Shown piece by piece: positions 45,384 through 55,761 of a stretch of 64,000 nt of DNA (positions are counted from its first letter, which is position 1; each line of letters starts with the position of its first letter). Under the pieces are notes generated by a model. The model had not been told where the DNA came from, made no database searches, and saw only the letters and a program-made list of their open reading frames with translations. A program made the translations under genes and the position numbers. Origin of the DNA: Paraglaciecola marina (GTDB lineage Bacteria > Pseudomonadota > Gammaproteobacteria > Enterobacterales > Alteromonadaceae); assembly GCF_004360155.1 (NCBI RefSeq), contig NZ_ML178724.1, forward strand, positions 20,461-84,460, given 5' to 3'.

Positions 45384-48228
45384 AACCTTTAACCCCCATA
45401 AAATTGAACAAGAAATTTATAAAAATTGGGAGGACAGCGGTCAATTCAAACCGTCTGGTGAAGGCGAGCCTTATTGCATCATGATCCCACCACCTAATGT
45501 TACGGGTAGCCTACACATGGGCCATGCATTTCAACAAACTATTATGGATTCTTTAACCCGCTACAAACGTATGTGCGGTAACAATACACTATGGCAAGTA
45601 GGAACAGACCATGCAGGTATCGCAACTCAAATGGTGGTCGAGCGTAAATTAGCAGCTGAAAATCAACCAACTCGTAAAGAAATGGGCCGAGATGCTTTCA
45701 TTGAAAAGATTTGGGATTGGAAAGCAGAATCAGGTAACACTATTACCAATCAGATGCGTCGTTTAGGAACCTCTGTTGATTGGGATAGAGAACGCTTCAC
45801 CATGGACGAAGGTTTATCTAATGCGGTTCAAGAAGTGTTTGTGCAGTTATATTCAGAAGACCTTATCTATCGTGGCAAACGGCTCGTTAATTGGGATCCT
45901 AAGTTACACACTGCCATCTCAGATTTAGAAGTAGAGAACAAAGATAAAAAAGGCCATATGTGGCATTTCCGTTATCCATTAGCTGATGGAGTGAAAACTT
46001 CTGATGGCAAAGGCTATCTGATCGTTGCCACTACTCGTCCTGAAACTGTTTTAGGTGATACAGGCGTGGCAGTTAATCCAGAAGATCCCAGATACAAGGA
46101 TTTGATCGGTAAATTTATCGAATTACCTTTGGTTGACCGCCGTATCCCCATAGTAGGTGACGAACATGCTGATATGGATAAAGGCACTGGTTGCGTGAAA
46201 ATTACGCCAGCCCATGACTTCAATGATTATGAGGTAGGCAAGCGTCACGAACTTCCTATGATAAATATTTTGACTTTCACTGGCGAAATTCGTCAAGTAG
46301 CTGAAGTATTTGATACCAATGGTGAAGCCAGTGACGCATTAAGTGCAGATTTACCTGAAGTCTTCCAAGGATTAGAAAGATTTGCAGCACGTAAAGCCGT
46401 GGTCGCTAAATTCGAAGAAATGGACTTATTAGAAGAGATCAAAGATCATGATTTAACTGTACCCTATGGTGACAGAGGCGGCGTGGTCATAGAGCCAATG
46501 CTGACTGATCAATGGTATGTACGTGCAGCACCGTTAGCAAAAGTAGCGACAGAAGCCGTTACCAATGGCGATATCCAATTTGTACCTAAACAATACGAAA
46601 ATATGTACTTTTCTTGGATGAACGATATTCAAGATTGGTGTATATCTCGTCAACTATGGTGGGGACACAGAATACCTGCATGGTATGACGAACAAGGTAA
46701 GGTCTATGTGGGTCGTGATGAAGCACAAGTCCGTGCAGAAAATAACTTATCAGAAGGTGTAAAACTCACACAAGATGATGACGTACTCGACACTTGGTTT
46801 TCATCTGCTTTATGGACATTTTCCACACTAGGCTGGCCAGATAACACCGAGGACTTAAAAACCTTTCACCCTACCGATGTGCTAGTTACTGGGTTCGATA
46901 TCATATTTTTCTGGGTAGCCAGAATGATCATGATGACAATGCACTTCATCAAAGACGAAAATGGTAAACCACAAGTCCCCTTTAAAACCGTTTACGTTAC
47001 TGGCTTAATTCGAGATGACGAAGGCAATAAAATGTCTAAATCTAAAGGGAATGTTATCGACCCCTTAGATATGATTGATGGCATTTCATTAGATGATTTA
47101 TTAGCAAAACGTACCGGTAATATGATGCAGCCTAAAATGGCTGAAAAAATCAAAAAGCAAACTTCTAAACAATTCCCAGATGGTATTGAGCAACACGGTA
47201 CAGACGCTTTACGCTTTACATTAGCCGCCCTAGCCTCCACAGGCCGTGATATAAACTGGGATATGAAACGTCTAGAAGGTTACCGAAACTTCTGCAATAA
47301 ATTGTGGAACGCTAGTAACTTTGTATTAATGAATACCGAAGAACATGATTGTGGTTTTAACCCAGACTCAGCTATGACACTATCTCTCGCAGACAAGTGG
47401 ATCATCGGCCAATACCAACATACAATTAAAGCTTACCGTGAGGCAATGGACACGTATCGCTTTGATATTGCAGCAAAAATCATCTATGAATTTACTTGGG
47501 ATCAATTCTGTGGCTGGTACATAGAGCTTACAAAACCAGTATTACTAAAAGGTGATGAACAGCAACAAAGAGGTACACGCCATACCTTAATAGTAGTGTT
47601 AGAGTCACTGCTTAGATTAATGCACCCCATCATGCCGTTTATTACTGAGACTATTTGGCAAAATGTCTCCGTCTTAGCTAATTGCCATAGTGCAACCATA
47701 ATGAACCAAACTTATCCTGAGTACGACAAATCTAAGGTCGACGCTGTTGCTATGGCAGATTTGGAGTGGGTCAAAGGGTTTGTTGTAGCTATAAGAACCA
47801 TACGCGGAGAAATGGACATTGCACCAAGCAAACCGCTTTCTGTATTAATACGTAATGCATCAGATGAAGATATTCGACGACTTCACGAAAATAATATTTT
47901 CCTGCAATCCATAGCTAAACTAGAAGCAATTACTCCTATTCAAGAAAGCGAAGATACACCCGCTTGTGCCACGTCGTTATTAGGCTCACTTGAGATAATG
48001 ATCCCTATGGCAGGACTTATCGATAAAAACGCTGAATTAACACGAATTGCAAAAGCTTTGGATAAACTAGAGAAAGACTGTGCGAGAACACAAGGCAAAC
48101 TCAATAACGAGAAATTTGTTAGCAATGCCCCTGATGCAGTCATAGATAAAGAAAAAGCTAAATTAGCTGACTTTAGTATGCAAATAGATAAGTTAAAGGA
48201 GCAACGAACTACAATAGAATCTTTATAA
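45376..48228 (+). CDS. valS: Valyl-tRNA synthetase
   Basis: The 950-residue product is class I ValRS: Rossmann motif [15 protein letters not shown] (HMGH), connective peptide editing domain (about 190-340), KMSKS as [10 protein letters not shown], anticodon-binding domain and a C-terminal coiled coil ([18 protein letters not shown]). It charges tRNA-Val and clears mischarged Thr. Length equals E. coli ValS (951). ATG 45376 gives the [12 protein letters not shown] start; an upstream ATG at 45361 has no ribosome site. A stem-loop overlaps the stop. Confidence 0.97.
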   Translation: MDKTFNPHKIEQEIYKNWEDSGQFKPSGEGEPYCIMIPPPNVTGSLHMGHAFQQTIMDSLTRYKRMCGNNTLWQVGTDHAGIATQMVVERKLAAENQPTRKEMGRDAFIEKIWDWKAESGNTITNQMRRLGTSVDWDRERFTMDEGLSNAVQEVFVQLYSEDLIYRGKRLVNWDPKLHTAISDLEVENKDKKGHMWHFRYPLADGVKTSDGKGYLIVATTRPETVLGDTGVAVNPEDPRYKDLIGKFIELPLVDRRIPIVGDEHADMDKGTGCVKITPAHDFNDYEVGKRHELPMINILTFTGEIRQVAEVFDTNGEASDALSADLPEVFQGLERFAARKAVVAKFEEMDLLEEIKDHDLTVPYGDRGGVVIEPMLTDQWYVRAAPLAKVATEAVTNGDIQFVPKQYENMYFSWMNDIQDWCISRQLWWGHRIPAWYDEQGKVYVGRDEAQVRAENNLSEGVKLTQDDDVLDTWFSSALWTFSTLGWPDNTEDLKTFHPTDVLVTGFDIIFFWVARMIMMTMHFIKDENGKPQVPFKTVYVTGLIRDDEGNKMSKSKGNVIDPLDMIDGISLDDLLAKRTGNMMQPKMAEKIKKQTSKQFPDGIEQHGTDALRFTLAALASTGRDINWDMKRLEGYRNFCNKLWNASNFVLMNTEEHDCGFNPDSAMTLSLADKWIIGQYQHTIKAYREAMDTYRFDIAAKIIYEFTWDQFCGWYIELTKPVLLKGDEQQQRGTRHTLIVVLESLLRLMHPIMPFITETIWQNVSVLANCHSATIMNQTYPEYDKSKVDAVAMADLEWVKGFVVAIRTIRGEMDIAPSKPLSVLIRNASDEDIRRLHENNIFLQSIAKLEAITPIQESEDTPACATSLLGSLEIMIPMAGLIDKNAELTRIAKALDKLEKDCARTQGKLNNEKFVSNAPDAVIDKEKAKLADFSMQIDKLKEQRTTIESL

Positions 48229-48260
48229 TGAGATTATTCTAGTGTGAATAATCTCATTTT
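48227..48260 (+). terminator. Stem-loop at the valS stop codon
   Basis: A perfect 13-bp stem (AATGAGATTATTC/GAATAATCTCATT) includes the last bases of the valS stop codon, followed by TTTT only. It is probably a terminator with a short T run. Confidence 0.6.
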
Positions 48261-48288
48261 GAGTTAAATAATAGGTAAAACAATTAGT

Positions 48289-49833
48289 ATGTTTTGGCGT
48301 AGAAAGGATAGCTTAACTTTAGCAATAATCTTTAGGGAAATTTTAAAGTTAATTACCCTATCAAGCTTACTTATTATAAGTAGTGTGTTGTCCGTAGTTG
48401 CAGCAGAAAAAAAGCATTTAACACTGGTTTATGCTGGCAACATGCCTGATATTGGAATAAGTACCTATGGTACTTATTCCAATCTTGCAAGTTTATTAGA
48501 TACTCTACGAGCCGGAGAAACCCCCACAATATTTGCTTTTGCGGGCGGAAGTTTGGGGCCAAGCCCTTTGTCTAGCTTAGATAAAGGTTCGCATGTTATT
48601 GATATTCTCAATACCCTAGAACCAGATTTAATGACGCTAACCAAGCGTGAGTTTAGTTACACTGAAGACGAGCTAACTTTACGCTCCTATGAAGCTGCTT
48701 TTCCTCTTGTCTGTAGTAATATTTATGACCCACTCACACTCAATAATTTAGAAGGAATCTCTTCAACTTATATTGCTGAAAAAAATGATATTAAAGTAGG
48801 GTTTATTTCCATTCTTGATGAAGAAGTCGTGACAGAGTATCTACTCAAAAGACTCCAAGTGATTGAGCCTCGCGAGGTAATTCAGCGAAGAATTGCATTT
48901 TTAAGAGCTCAAAAGGTAGATTTAATTGTCTTAACCTACGCCAAAGATCGAGACTATTACCACACCCTATTAGCTGAAAATCAAATAGACTTTGCATTAA
49001 GAGTACTTCCAACTTCTGAGCAAAACTCCGCGTTTCAGCAAGCGAGTAAAATATATTCTGTCGCCACTAGAGCTCCATTTGTGCTTCTCCAAATACATTG
49101 GGAAGCAGACTCAGAAGATAAAAACTTAACCATTGATGTGCCTAAGCTGAACAGGACTTCCTTGCCAGAGAATCCAACCACGTCATTACTAGTTAAAAAA
49201 TATAATCAGAGGCTTAAAAGATTACTAAACCAACAAATCGGCGTGTGGGGAAATCAAATTTATACTTCAAGAAACTTAGTCAGAACACAAGAAATACCTT
49301 TTGGGAATTTAGTGGCTGACTCCATAAAAGATTACCTACAAACAGATATAGCGTTTGTGAATGCTGGAGATTTTAGAGGAGATAAAAGTTATAACAAAGG
49401 CGATCCTATTACCCGTCACGATGTCATAACGGAACTTCCTTTTAGAAACACCATCACAGGCCTATTAATCACTGGAGAGCAAATAAAAAAAGCGCTAGAA
49501 CATAGTGTTAGTCAGATACAAGACATCAACGGCCGATTCCTACAAGTATCCGGGTTATCATTTACTTACACACTTGAAAACCCAGTCAATGAAAGAGTAC
49601 AGACAGTATTAATCAATAAAGAACCCATTATCCCCTCAAAAACCTATACTTTGGCCATCTCTAATTACTTAGCGAATGGAGGTGATGGTTATGATGTATT
49701 TTTGCACACAAAACGCCAGCAAACGAATAGCCAAAAGCAACCGTTAATTTCCGAAGTTGTGACACGCTCAATTCAACGACAACAATATATTTCTCCAAGA
49801 ACTGAGAATAGAATTAAGCGAATAGTGAAATGA
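48289..49833 (+). CDS. 5'-nucleotidase-like periplasmic protein with metal ligands replaced
   Basis: The 514-residue product has a signal segment (ending SVVAAEKK), an N-terminal metallophosphatase-like domain (about 43-320) and a C-terminal 5'-nucleotidase domain (about 325-500). The N-terminal catalytic motifs of UshA-type enzymes are altered: the Asp-x-His site reads YAGNMPD, the GD motif reads FAGGSLGPSP, the NHE motif reads LTKREFSY and the later His site VLTYAKDRD. The C-terminal substrate site is largely kept: PFGNLVADSI, NAGDFRGD with Arg, and YLANGGDGY with an aromatic. I infer a non-catalytic, possibly nucleotide-binding protein. Its stop overlaps the ATG of a diguanylate cyclase gene (ATGA), so the two are co-translated. 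Confidence 0.82.
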   Translation: MFWRRKDSLTLAIIFREILKLITLSSLLIISSVLSVVAAEKKHLTLVYAGNMPDIGISTYGTYSNLASLLDTLRAGETPTIFAFAGGSLGPSPLSSLDKGSHVIDILNTLEPDLMTLTKREFSYTEDELTLRSYEAAFPLVCSNIYDPLTLNNLEGISSTYIAEKNDIKVGFISILDEEVVTEYLLKRLQVIEPREVIQRRIAFLRAQKVDLIVLTYAKDRDYYHTLLAENQIDFALRVLPTSEQNSAFQQASKIYSVATRAPFVLLQIHWEADSEDKNLTIDVPKLNRTSLPENPTTSLLVKKYNQRLKRLLNQQIGVWGNQIYTSRNLVRTQEIPFGNLVADSIKDYLQTDIAFVNAGDFRGDKSYNKGDPITRHDVITELPFRNTITGLLITGEQIKKALEHSVSQIQDINGRFLQVSGLSFTYTLENPVNERVQTVLINKEPIIPSKTYTLAISNYLANGGDGYDVFLHTKRQQTNSQKQPLISEVVTRSIQRQQYISPRTENRIKRIVK

Positions 49834-51434
49834 TAACGCCTTTGTCAAACAACGCCCATCGAATCTCGTTAGTCACTGTATTTAGTTTAGGGTTTATGAG
49901 CATCATGTTTGTATTCATTCTGCTAAGCTATTTCACGTTTTCTAGGCTTCTCAGTTTTGAATCAACCTTAACAAAAGTGTCAGAAACCTCTTTGCCACAT
50001 ATAATCAAAATAAACCAACTTCACACTCAAGCTGCAACTTTATTAGAGTCGACCGACATTTTATCTCAATCCTCTTCAAATGCATCTAAGCGTTTAGCAA
50101 AAAAGCAATTACAAAGTAACTTACTCAATACTCGTAAAGCGGCAAAAGAAATATTCAAAAATGAATTTTTAGATACGCAACTCAATACCATTGCAGTAGA
50201 ACTAGAGGAGTTCTCTGAATTGATAGATGAACGCCAAAAAACCAGAGACAATATCGAGTTGTTAAGGGGTCAGCTATACGAGCTCAACGAGCAGGTTGTC
50301 AGCATTAAAGACGATACATCTGCTAACTGGACTTTGATATTCTCCCAAGCCATTGTAAATGTGGGAAAAGCATTAAATGAAAATAAACTTCAACAAGTTA
50401 GGTTTTTATTTAAACAATTAAAACAACAACTTAATAGTATTTATGAAGACAAAAATACGGGTATAGAACAACAGTTAACAAGTAAACTAAAAAGCTTACT
50501 GTTTGGTGAAAGTGGCCTAGAAGTATTAAAAATACAATCTTTACGTTTAGCTGGTCGAACAATAGGAAAAGCTAATTTTGTTCAAAGTCTAATTCAAGAT
50601 TATGTTACTCAACTTGGTTTTGTTACCAATGAAACAGAACAACGGGTCTCTCAACAGGTGTCTTCTTCAGCAGTTGAAACCCAAGAGCAAACTCAACTCA
50701 TAGGACTGATTTTAATAGGTGGCGTTGTATTCTTATTCATTATCTCGTTTGTATTTCAGCAACGAGTATTGAAAAGGATCAGTATATTCAATCAAATTGT
50801 ACTGACTAAAGCCCAAGGGAATGATCATCACACCCAATTATATGGTAACGATGAAATCACCGATTTAGCCAAAACGTTCAAAGAGTTTACGCAAACTATT
50901 GAGTTACAAAAAGAAAAGCTTGAACACCTTTCTATGTCGGATGGGCTAACTGGCATCGCAAATAGAAGGGCTTTAGACATTCGATTAAAACATGACATAG
51001 AGCTAGCTATGAGAGAAAAATACAGCGTGTCTGTATTACTCATGGATATAGATAACTTTAAACTCTTTAACGATAACTATGGGCACTCAGCTGGAGATAA
51101 ATGTTTAAAAGATATATCTAGAATAATTAGTGAAGCATTACAAAGAGAAAGTGATTTCGTAGCAAGATATGGAGGCGAGGAGTTTATATGTGTATTACCA
51201 CGTACATCAATAGAAGGCGCGCAAGAGCTAGCAATACATATTATTAATAAATTGAAGGCCGAAGCACTACCCCATCATTACAGCGATGTCTCTAAACACG
51301 TGACACTAAGCATAGGTATAAAAACCACTTCAGCTAATGAATCAACCACATCCGAATTATTAATAAAACAAGCTGATGAAGCTTTATATGCAGCCAAAAA
51401 AGCAGGTAAAAACCGGTATAGTTTATACGGTTAA
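49830..51434 (+). CDS. Membrane diguanylate cyclase with TorS-like periplasmic sensor
   Basis: The 534-residue product has a membrane helix (about 15-38), a long helical periplasmic domain (about 40-285) resembling the TorS sensor bundle, a second helix (about 287-308), HAMP (about 310-365), and a GGDEF domain with ARYGGEEF. An I-site RESD lies five residues before GGEEF, so activity with product inhibition is expected. The overlap with the preceding 5'-nucleotidase-like gene (ATGA) suggests a periplasmic partner, as TorT partners TorS. Its stop overlaps the convergent DUF3016 gene by 4 bp. The sensor resemblance is by helix pattern and layout. Confidence 0.88.
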   Translation: MITPLSNNAHRISLVTVFSLGFMSIMFVFILLSYFTFSRLLSFESTLTKVSETSLPHIIKINQLHTQAATLLESTDILSQSSSNASKRLAKKQLQSNLLNTRKAAKEIFKNEFLDTQLNTIAVELEEFSELIDERQKTRDNIELLRGQLYELNEQVVSIKDDTSANWTLIFSQAIVNVGKALNENKLQQVRFLFKQLKQQLNSIYEDKNTGIEQQLTSKLKSLLFGESGLEVLKIQSLRLAGRTIGKANFVQSLIQDYVTQLGFVTNETEQRVSQQVSSSAVETQEQTQLIGLILIGGVVFLFIISFVFQQRVLKRISIFNQIVLTKAQGNDHHTQLYGNDEITDLAKTFKEFTQTIELQKEKLEHLSMSDGLTGIANRRALDIRLKHDIELAMREKYSVSVLLMDIDNFKLFNDNYGHSAGDKCLKDISRIISEALQRESDFVARYGGEEFICVLPRTSIEGAQELAIHIINKLKAEALPHHYSDVSKHVTLSIGIKTTSANESTTSELLIKQADEALYAAKKAGKNRYSLYG

Positions 51435-51988
51435 CTATCGGCTTCAGATATACCTTTCTCCATAACCTTTTGCGTTATTTGCTCACTAAATTCTTTATCA
51501 AACCAACGCTTCAACATGCTTTTTTCATACCCCAGAGTGTCACGTCTAAAGCGGTGATTTGTTCGACTCAGAAAAGACATATCTTTTAAATCAACATCTG
51601 CTCCCTTAAGGATTTCGCCTGTGTTAGACATCAATTGATAATTAAAAGTCATCCTAGGAATATCTACATCTTTAATCACTCTGATGTCAGAAGAACCACG
51701 TCCTAAACCAGTAAAAGAAGCAGGCCAAACTTGTCCAGCTAAGTCTAAATCAGTCACAGTCATTAACAACTTACTACCATCAGGTAATTTACTACTCAAC
51801 TCTTGTAAATATGCATCAAGTTTTTTAAAGGTAGATTCTCTAAATTGTTTTCTAGACTCAGAAGCCGGCCTCACATCTCGGTATTTTTCTGGGTTTTGCC
51901 ACTGAACTTCTACTTGAGTCGCAGCCATAAGTTGAAAATTTGTAATCAATACAATTACACTCAAACATGTTGCCATTGAAGTCTTCAT
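51431..51988 (-). CDS. DUF3016 secreted protein
   Basis: The 185-residue product has a signal peptide (ending QLMAATQVEV) and a single domain with VEVQWQNPEKYRDVRPAS, MTVTDLDLAGQ and FNYQLMSNTGEIL, which matches DUF3016 as far as I recall. ATG 51988 is preceded by AGGAG at eight bases. DUF3016 proteins are exported and of unknown function. A second small gene follows upstream on the same strand (52037), 48 bp away. Confidence 0.78.
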   Translation of the reverse strand: MKTSMATCLSVIVLITNFQLMAATQVEVQWQNPEKYRDVRPASESRKQFRESTFKKLDAYLQELSSKLPDGSKLLMTVTDLDLAGQVWPASFTGLGRGSSDIRVIKDVDIPRMTFNYQLMSNTGEILKGADVDLKDMSFLSRTNHRFRRDTLGYEKSMLKRWFDKEFSEQITQKVMEKGISEADS

Positions 51989-52036
51989 TATTCCCACTCC
52001 TCTATAGAATGAATAACAACCCGAGCTAAATAAAAA

Positions 52037-52399
52037 TCAATATTTATCAAGGATTCCGGTACGAACAATTTCACCACATATATATTGTAGCGTAGCGCCG
52101 TAAATGTAGGGATTCTTGTCATTACTTTGACAGTAACGGAGATTAAAGTTTCCTAAGGCTGACATATTTTCAGTAACATCAAGCAAATAATCTTTTTGAT
52201 ACTCGCGCAAATTTTGAGTGTGGGGCCTTATTTCTTCTCTAAAGCTTTCCAATTGTTGTTTCTCAACAATTAAAGACGCTTCAAACATCCAATCGGCCAT
52301 TTTTTTTTGGATATCAGCAACCCAAAACTGCACAAAAGGCGTCCGTAGAATTATCACTACCGCCAATATTCCAAATGCGCCTATAAACCATCGAAACAT
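52037..52399 (-). CDS. Hypothetical single-pass membrane protein
   Basis: The 120-residue product has one N-terminal membrane helix (about residues 4-22) and a helical, charged region (MADWMFEASLIVEKQQLESF), with two Cys near the end (LRYCQSN, LQYICGE). No family recognised. It probably lies in the periplasm. It precedes the DUF3016 gene, which starts 48 bp further along, so they may share a transcript. The ribosome site is weak. Confidence 0.6.
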   Translation of the reverse strand: MFRWFIGAFGILAVVIILRTPFVQFWVADIQKKMADWMFEASLIVEKQQLESFREEIRPHTQNLREYQKDYLLDVTENMSALGNFNLRYCQSNDKNPYIYGATLQYICGEIVRTGILDKY

Positions 52400-52655
52400 T
52401 ATGCCCACACCACAATCAATAAAAAAATTAATATACCACTATATTAAACCGACATCACTTAACAGGTAAATAACTAATGGTGACATGAACTTAACGAGTA
52501 AAAATGAAAAAATATCACCTGCTTTATATCAATTTAATATTAATACTAAATTTAAAATTCCTGATGGGCATCAAGCAGGGTTAATTAGATACTGGTATAC
52601 TTGATCTGAAAATTGCCTCAGTGCTTTTGCTTTTCTATTTTCTAAGGATCCACAA

Positions 52656-54095
52656 ATGAGTGAGCGAATTCCCGTTAAAGATATCTCACCAGTAAAAGTT
52701 CATCAACCTGATAAAAACAAACATGACAATAGTTATACCCCCCGTAGCCACATATATGTAAGAGCGGTTAAAGGGGCGTTAGAGAATGTTCGACGCTTTT
52801 TTGGATTATTCTTTTTAGGTATTTTTGCTATTTTCCCTTGGATTCAGTATCAGGGACACCAAGCTATTTTGCTAGACATTGGCGCTCAAAGGTTCAATAT
52901 TTTCGGTCTCACCTTATGGCCTCAAGATTTAACATTACTGGCTTGGATATTAATTGTCGCTGCCTTTGCTTTATTTTTTGTCACTGCATTTGCAGGTAGA
53001 GTATGGTGTGGTTTTATGTGCCCACAAACCACATGGACATTTATTTATATTTGGTTTGAGGAGGCCATAGAAGGTAGCCGCAATAAACGAATGAAACTTG
53101 ATCAAAGAGCTTGGGATTTTGACAAGTTTTGGCGCAAGACTCTAAAACACTTTGCTTGGATAACAGTAGCATTATTAACCTCGTTAATTTTCGTTGGTTA
53201 TTTCACTCCAATAGACCAGCTGTTCATTGATTTTTTCACATTTTCCAGCAGTTTTTGGGCCACAGCTTGCGTATTGTTTTTCACTTTATGTACCTATGGC
53301 AATGCAGGTTGGATGCGTGAAATCATGTGTACTCACATATGCCCCTATGCACGTTTTCAATCAGCCATGTTCGATAAAGATACCTTTACCGTCGGTTATA
53401 ATACGACAAGAGGAGAATCAAGAGGGCCTCGGGGTCGTAAAGCGACCCGCGAACAAAACCAAGATAAAGGCTTAGGAGACTGTATAGATTGCAATTTATG
53501 TGTACAGGTTTGCCCGACTGGGATCGACATTCGTAACGGTCTGCAATACGAATGCATCAACTGCGGCGCTTGTGTAGATGCATGTAATGGCGTTATGGAA
53601 AAAATGAATTACCCTAAAGGCTTAATAAGCTTCACTTCTGAAACTGAACTGGCTGGTGGTGTCACTAAAATTTTCCGTCCTAAGCTAATTGGCTATGCTG
53701 TTGTTCTACTGTTAATGTCTGGTTTATTAGTGTTTGAAATTGCCACCCGCTCACCTCTGGAAATAGATATAATTAAAGATCGCACTCCTCTCTACAGAGA
53801 AACAGGAAACGGTATGATTGAGAATATATTTACAATAAAAATTCTCAACAAGTCTCAAAATCCACAGAAATACACAGTATCAGTATCTGGACTGCCCAAA
53901 CACACTTTAATAGGCACGCCAGAAGCAACAGTGGCAGGGGGCGAGCTATTTAACTTACCTATCAGTATCGCTATTAATCCTAATTATCTTGAAAAGACAG
54001 TCACTGAATTTCATTTTGAGGTAGATGCTGCCATCAGCTCAGAAGAAGTCATTCATGCTGAAGAAATCAGCAAATTTTTGTACCCAGACTTATGA
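52656..54095 (+). CDS. ccoG: Cytochrome c oxidase accessory protein CcoG
   Basis: The 479-residue product has five membrane helices and a ferredoxin-like region with CIDCNLCVQVCPTG and CINCGACVDACNG, i.e. two 4Fe-4S clusters, plus WCGFMCPQTTW in the membrane part. The C-terminal periplasmic Ig-like domain (FixG_C, about 380-479) follows a final helix. CcoG (FixG/RdxA) helps supply copper to cbb3 oxidase. AAGGATCCACAA precedes the ATG. Its stop overlaps the srkA start (ATGA). The ccoNOPQ genes are not in the window. Confidence 0.95.
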   Translation: MSERIPVKDISPVKVHQPDKNKHDNSYTPRSHIYVRAVKGALENVRRFFGLFFLGIFAIFPWIQYQGHQAILLDIGAQRFNIFGLTLWPQDLTLLAWILIVAAFALFFVTAFAGRVWCGFMCPQTTWTFIYIWFEEAIEGSRNKRMKLDQRAWDFDKFWRKTLKHFAWITVALLTSLIFVGYFTPIDQLFIDFFTFSSSFWATACVLFFTLCTYGNAGWMREIMCTHICPYARFQSAMFDKDTFTVGYNTTRGESRGPRGRKATREQNQDKGLGDCIDCNLCVQVCPTGIDIRNGLQYECINCGACVDACNGVMEKMNYPKGLISFTSETELAGGVTKIFRPKLIGYAVVLLLMSGLLVFEIATRSPLEIDIIKDRTPLYRETGNGMIENIFTIKILNKSQNPQKYTVSVSGLPKHTLIGTPEATVAGGELFNLPISIAINPNYLEKTVTEFHFEVDAAISSEEVIHAEEISKFLYPDL

Positions 54096-55057
54096 CCACA
54101 TTTGACTTTTCAGGGCTAACCCCAGACCTAATTTTAGACGCCATTGAGTCCACTGGCATACGTGTAGAATCGGGGTTACTTGCCTTAAACAGTTATGAAA
54201 ATAGGGTGTACCAATTTTTAGCCGAAGATAAAAAACGCTATGTGGTGAAGTTTTATCGTCCACAGCGCTGGAACCAATTACAAATTCAAGAAGAACATGA
54301 CTTTGCAGCTGAATTAGCCGCGCACGAAGTTCCCATTGTGGCGCCTTTGACAATCTCAGGACAAAGCCTGCACATGTATCATGGCTATTTTTTTGCGGTT
54401 TTCCCCTCTGCAGGTGGCCGTCAATTTGAAGCCGATAATCTAGAACAATTAGAATGGATGGGACGCTTTATTGGGCGAATGCATGGCATTTCCCAAAGCT
54501 CGAGCTTTAAACACAGGCCTTCTATTAACATAGAGTCGCACCTTTTAATTCCAGCTAATGAATTGACACAAAGCACCTTAATCCCTGCAGATTTGCATCA
54601 TCCATTCTTTACCATATTAGAACAGGTCATTGAGCTGACTAAAAAGCGTTATAATGATAGCACCCACATTCGACTTCATGGTGATTGTCATGCAGGTAAT
54701 ATTTTATGGAGAGACGGCCCCACTTTTGTTGATTTAGATGACTGTCGTTCAGGACCAGCGATTCAAGATTTATGGATGATGTTGTCTGGTAACAAGCAAC
54801 AACAATTTATTCAGTTAGACACGCTTGTTGAAGCATACGAAGAGTTTTGTGATTTTGATCGTTCCCAGCTAACATTAATAGAACCTTTACGTGCAATGCG
54901 AATGATTCATTATATGGCTTGGCTCAGCAAGCGTTGGAATGACCCAGCTTTCCCCCAAGCTTTCCCTTGGTTTGCAGAAGGTCGATATTGGGAACAACAA
55001 ATACTCGCCCTAAAGGAGCAATTTTCTGCCCTACAAGAACCCGCTCTCGAACTTTAG
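54092..55057 (+). CDS. srkA: Stress response kinase A (YihE family)
   Basis: The 321-residue product is a eukaryotic-like (APH-type) kinase: LNSYENRVYQFL, the invariant Lys in YVVKFYRP, the catalytic loop RLHGDCHAGNILW and the metal-binding FVDLDDCRSGP. E. coli SrkA protects cells in stress and acts against MazF-linked death. The start ATG overlaps the ccoG stop by four bases. Length fits the family (328 in E. coli). No neighbour dsbA follows directly, although dsbA is about 2 kb downstream, as in E. coli where yihE-dsbA are adjacent. Confidence 0.93.
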   Translation: MTTFDFSGLTPDLILDAIESTGIRVESGLLALNSYENRVYQFLAEDKKRYVVKFYRPQRWNQLQIQEEHDFAAELAAHEVPIVAPLTISGQSLHMYHGYFFAVFPSAGGRQFEADNLEQLEWMGRFIGRMHGISQSSSFKHRPSINIESHLLIPANELTQSTLIPADLHHPFFTILEQVIELTKKRYNDSTHIRLHGDCHAGNILWRDGPTFVDLDDCRSGPAIQDLWMMLSGNKQQQFIQLDTLVEAYEEFCDFDRSQLTLIEPLRAMRMIHYMAWLSKRWNDPAFPQAFPWFAEGRYWEQQILALKEQFSALQEPALEL

Positions 55058-55318
55058 AAAACCTACACGACTAAAGTATAATAAAAAGCACTTATTAAGT
55101 TTTGCAATGTTAAACATTTACGACTACCTTACATAATAGTCCAAGTAAAACAGCTACTTACTATAAACCTACCATAGATACGATGGTATATTAAAGCATA
55201 CTTTAAAAGCCCTATAGCAAGCTAATTTTTACTGGATAATAGCCACATCAAGTCGGCCCTCTAAAAACAATAATAAGCTGATGAGTATTTTTAATTAAAT
55301 GACACATGAGAGTATTAA

Positions 55319-55747
55319 ATGAACATAAAGACCTTTTCAAAAACACTCACTGGAATAGCCATAGGTTGTGCTATTTCATTCACTTCATTTGCTGAAGTAG
55401 TGGTTATAGTCCACCCAAGCAATGACGCCTCTTTTAGTAAAAAAGCAGTTCAAAGAATTTATCTTGGTAAAGAAAAGAAGTTTTCTGATGGTAAAGAAGT
55501 GTTACCAGTAAACCAAGTACCATCATCTGCAGCTAGAGAGTCTTTTGATTCAGACACATTAGGACGCAGTACGACCCAAGTAGCAGCTTATTGGTCAAAA
55601 TTAGTTTTTACCGGAAAAGGCATACCGCCAAAAGAGCTAGACAATGATGCAGCGGTTATCGCCATTGTTGCCGAAAACCCAAATGCTATCGGATACATAG
55701 ATAGCGCTTCTGTAACTGGTGCAGTTAAAGCCGTTTCGTTAAACTAA
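55319..55747 (+). CDS. Short periplasmic phosphate-binding-protein-like protein
   Basis: The 142-residue product has a signal peptide (ending FTSFAEVV) and a single PBP-like lobe: VHPSNDASFSKKAVQRIYLG, RESFDSDTLGRSTTQVAAYW and AIVAENPNAIGYIDS. Such short PstS-like proteins are common in Shewanella and Alteromonas. It lacks the second lobe of full PstS (about 320 residues), so it may be a binding chaperone or secreted factor rather than an ABC binding protein. A porin gene follows 14 bp later, probably in one operon. Confidence 0.8.
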   Translation: MNIKTFSKTLTGIAIGCAISFTSFAEVVVIVHPSNDASFSKKAVQRIYLGKEKKFSDGKEVLPVNQVPSSAARESFDSDTLGRSTTQVAAYWSKLVFTGKGIPPKELDNDAAVIAIVAENPNAIGYIDSASVTGAVKAVSLN

Positions 55748-55761
55748 TTGAGGACAAATTC

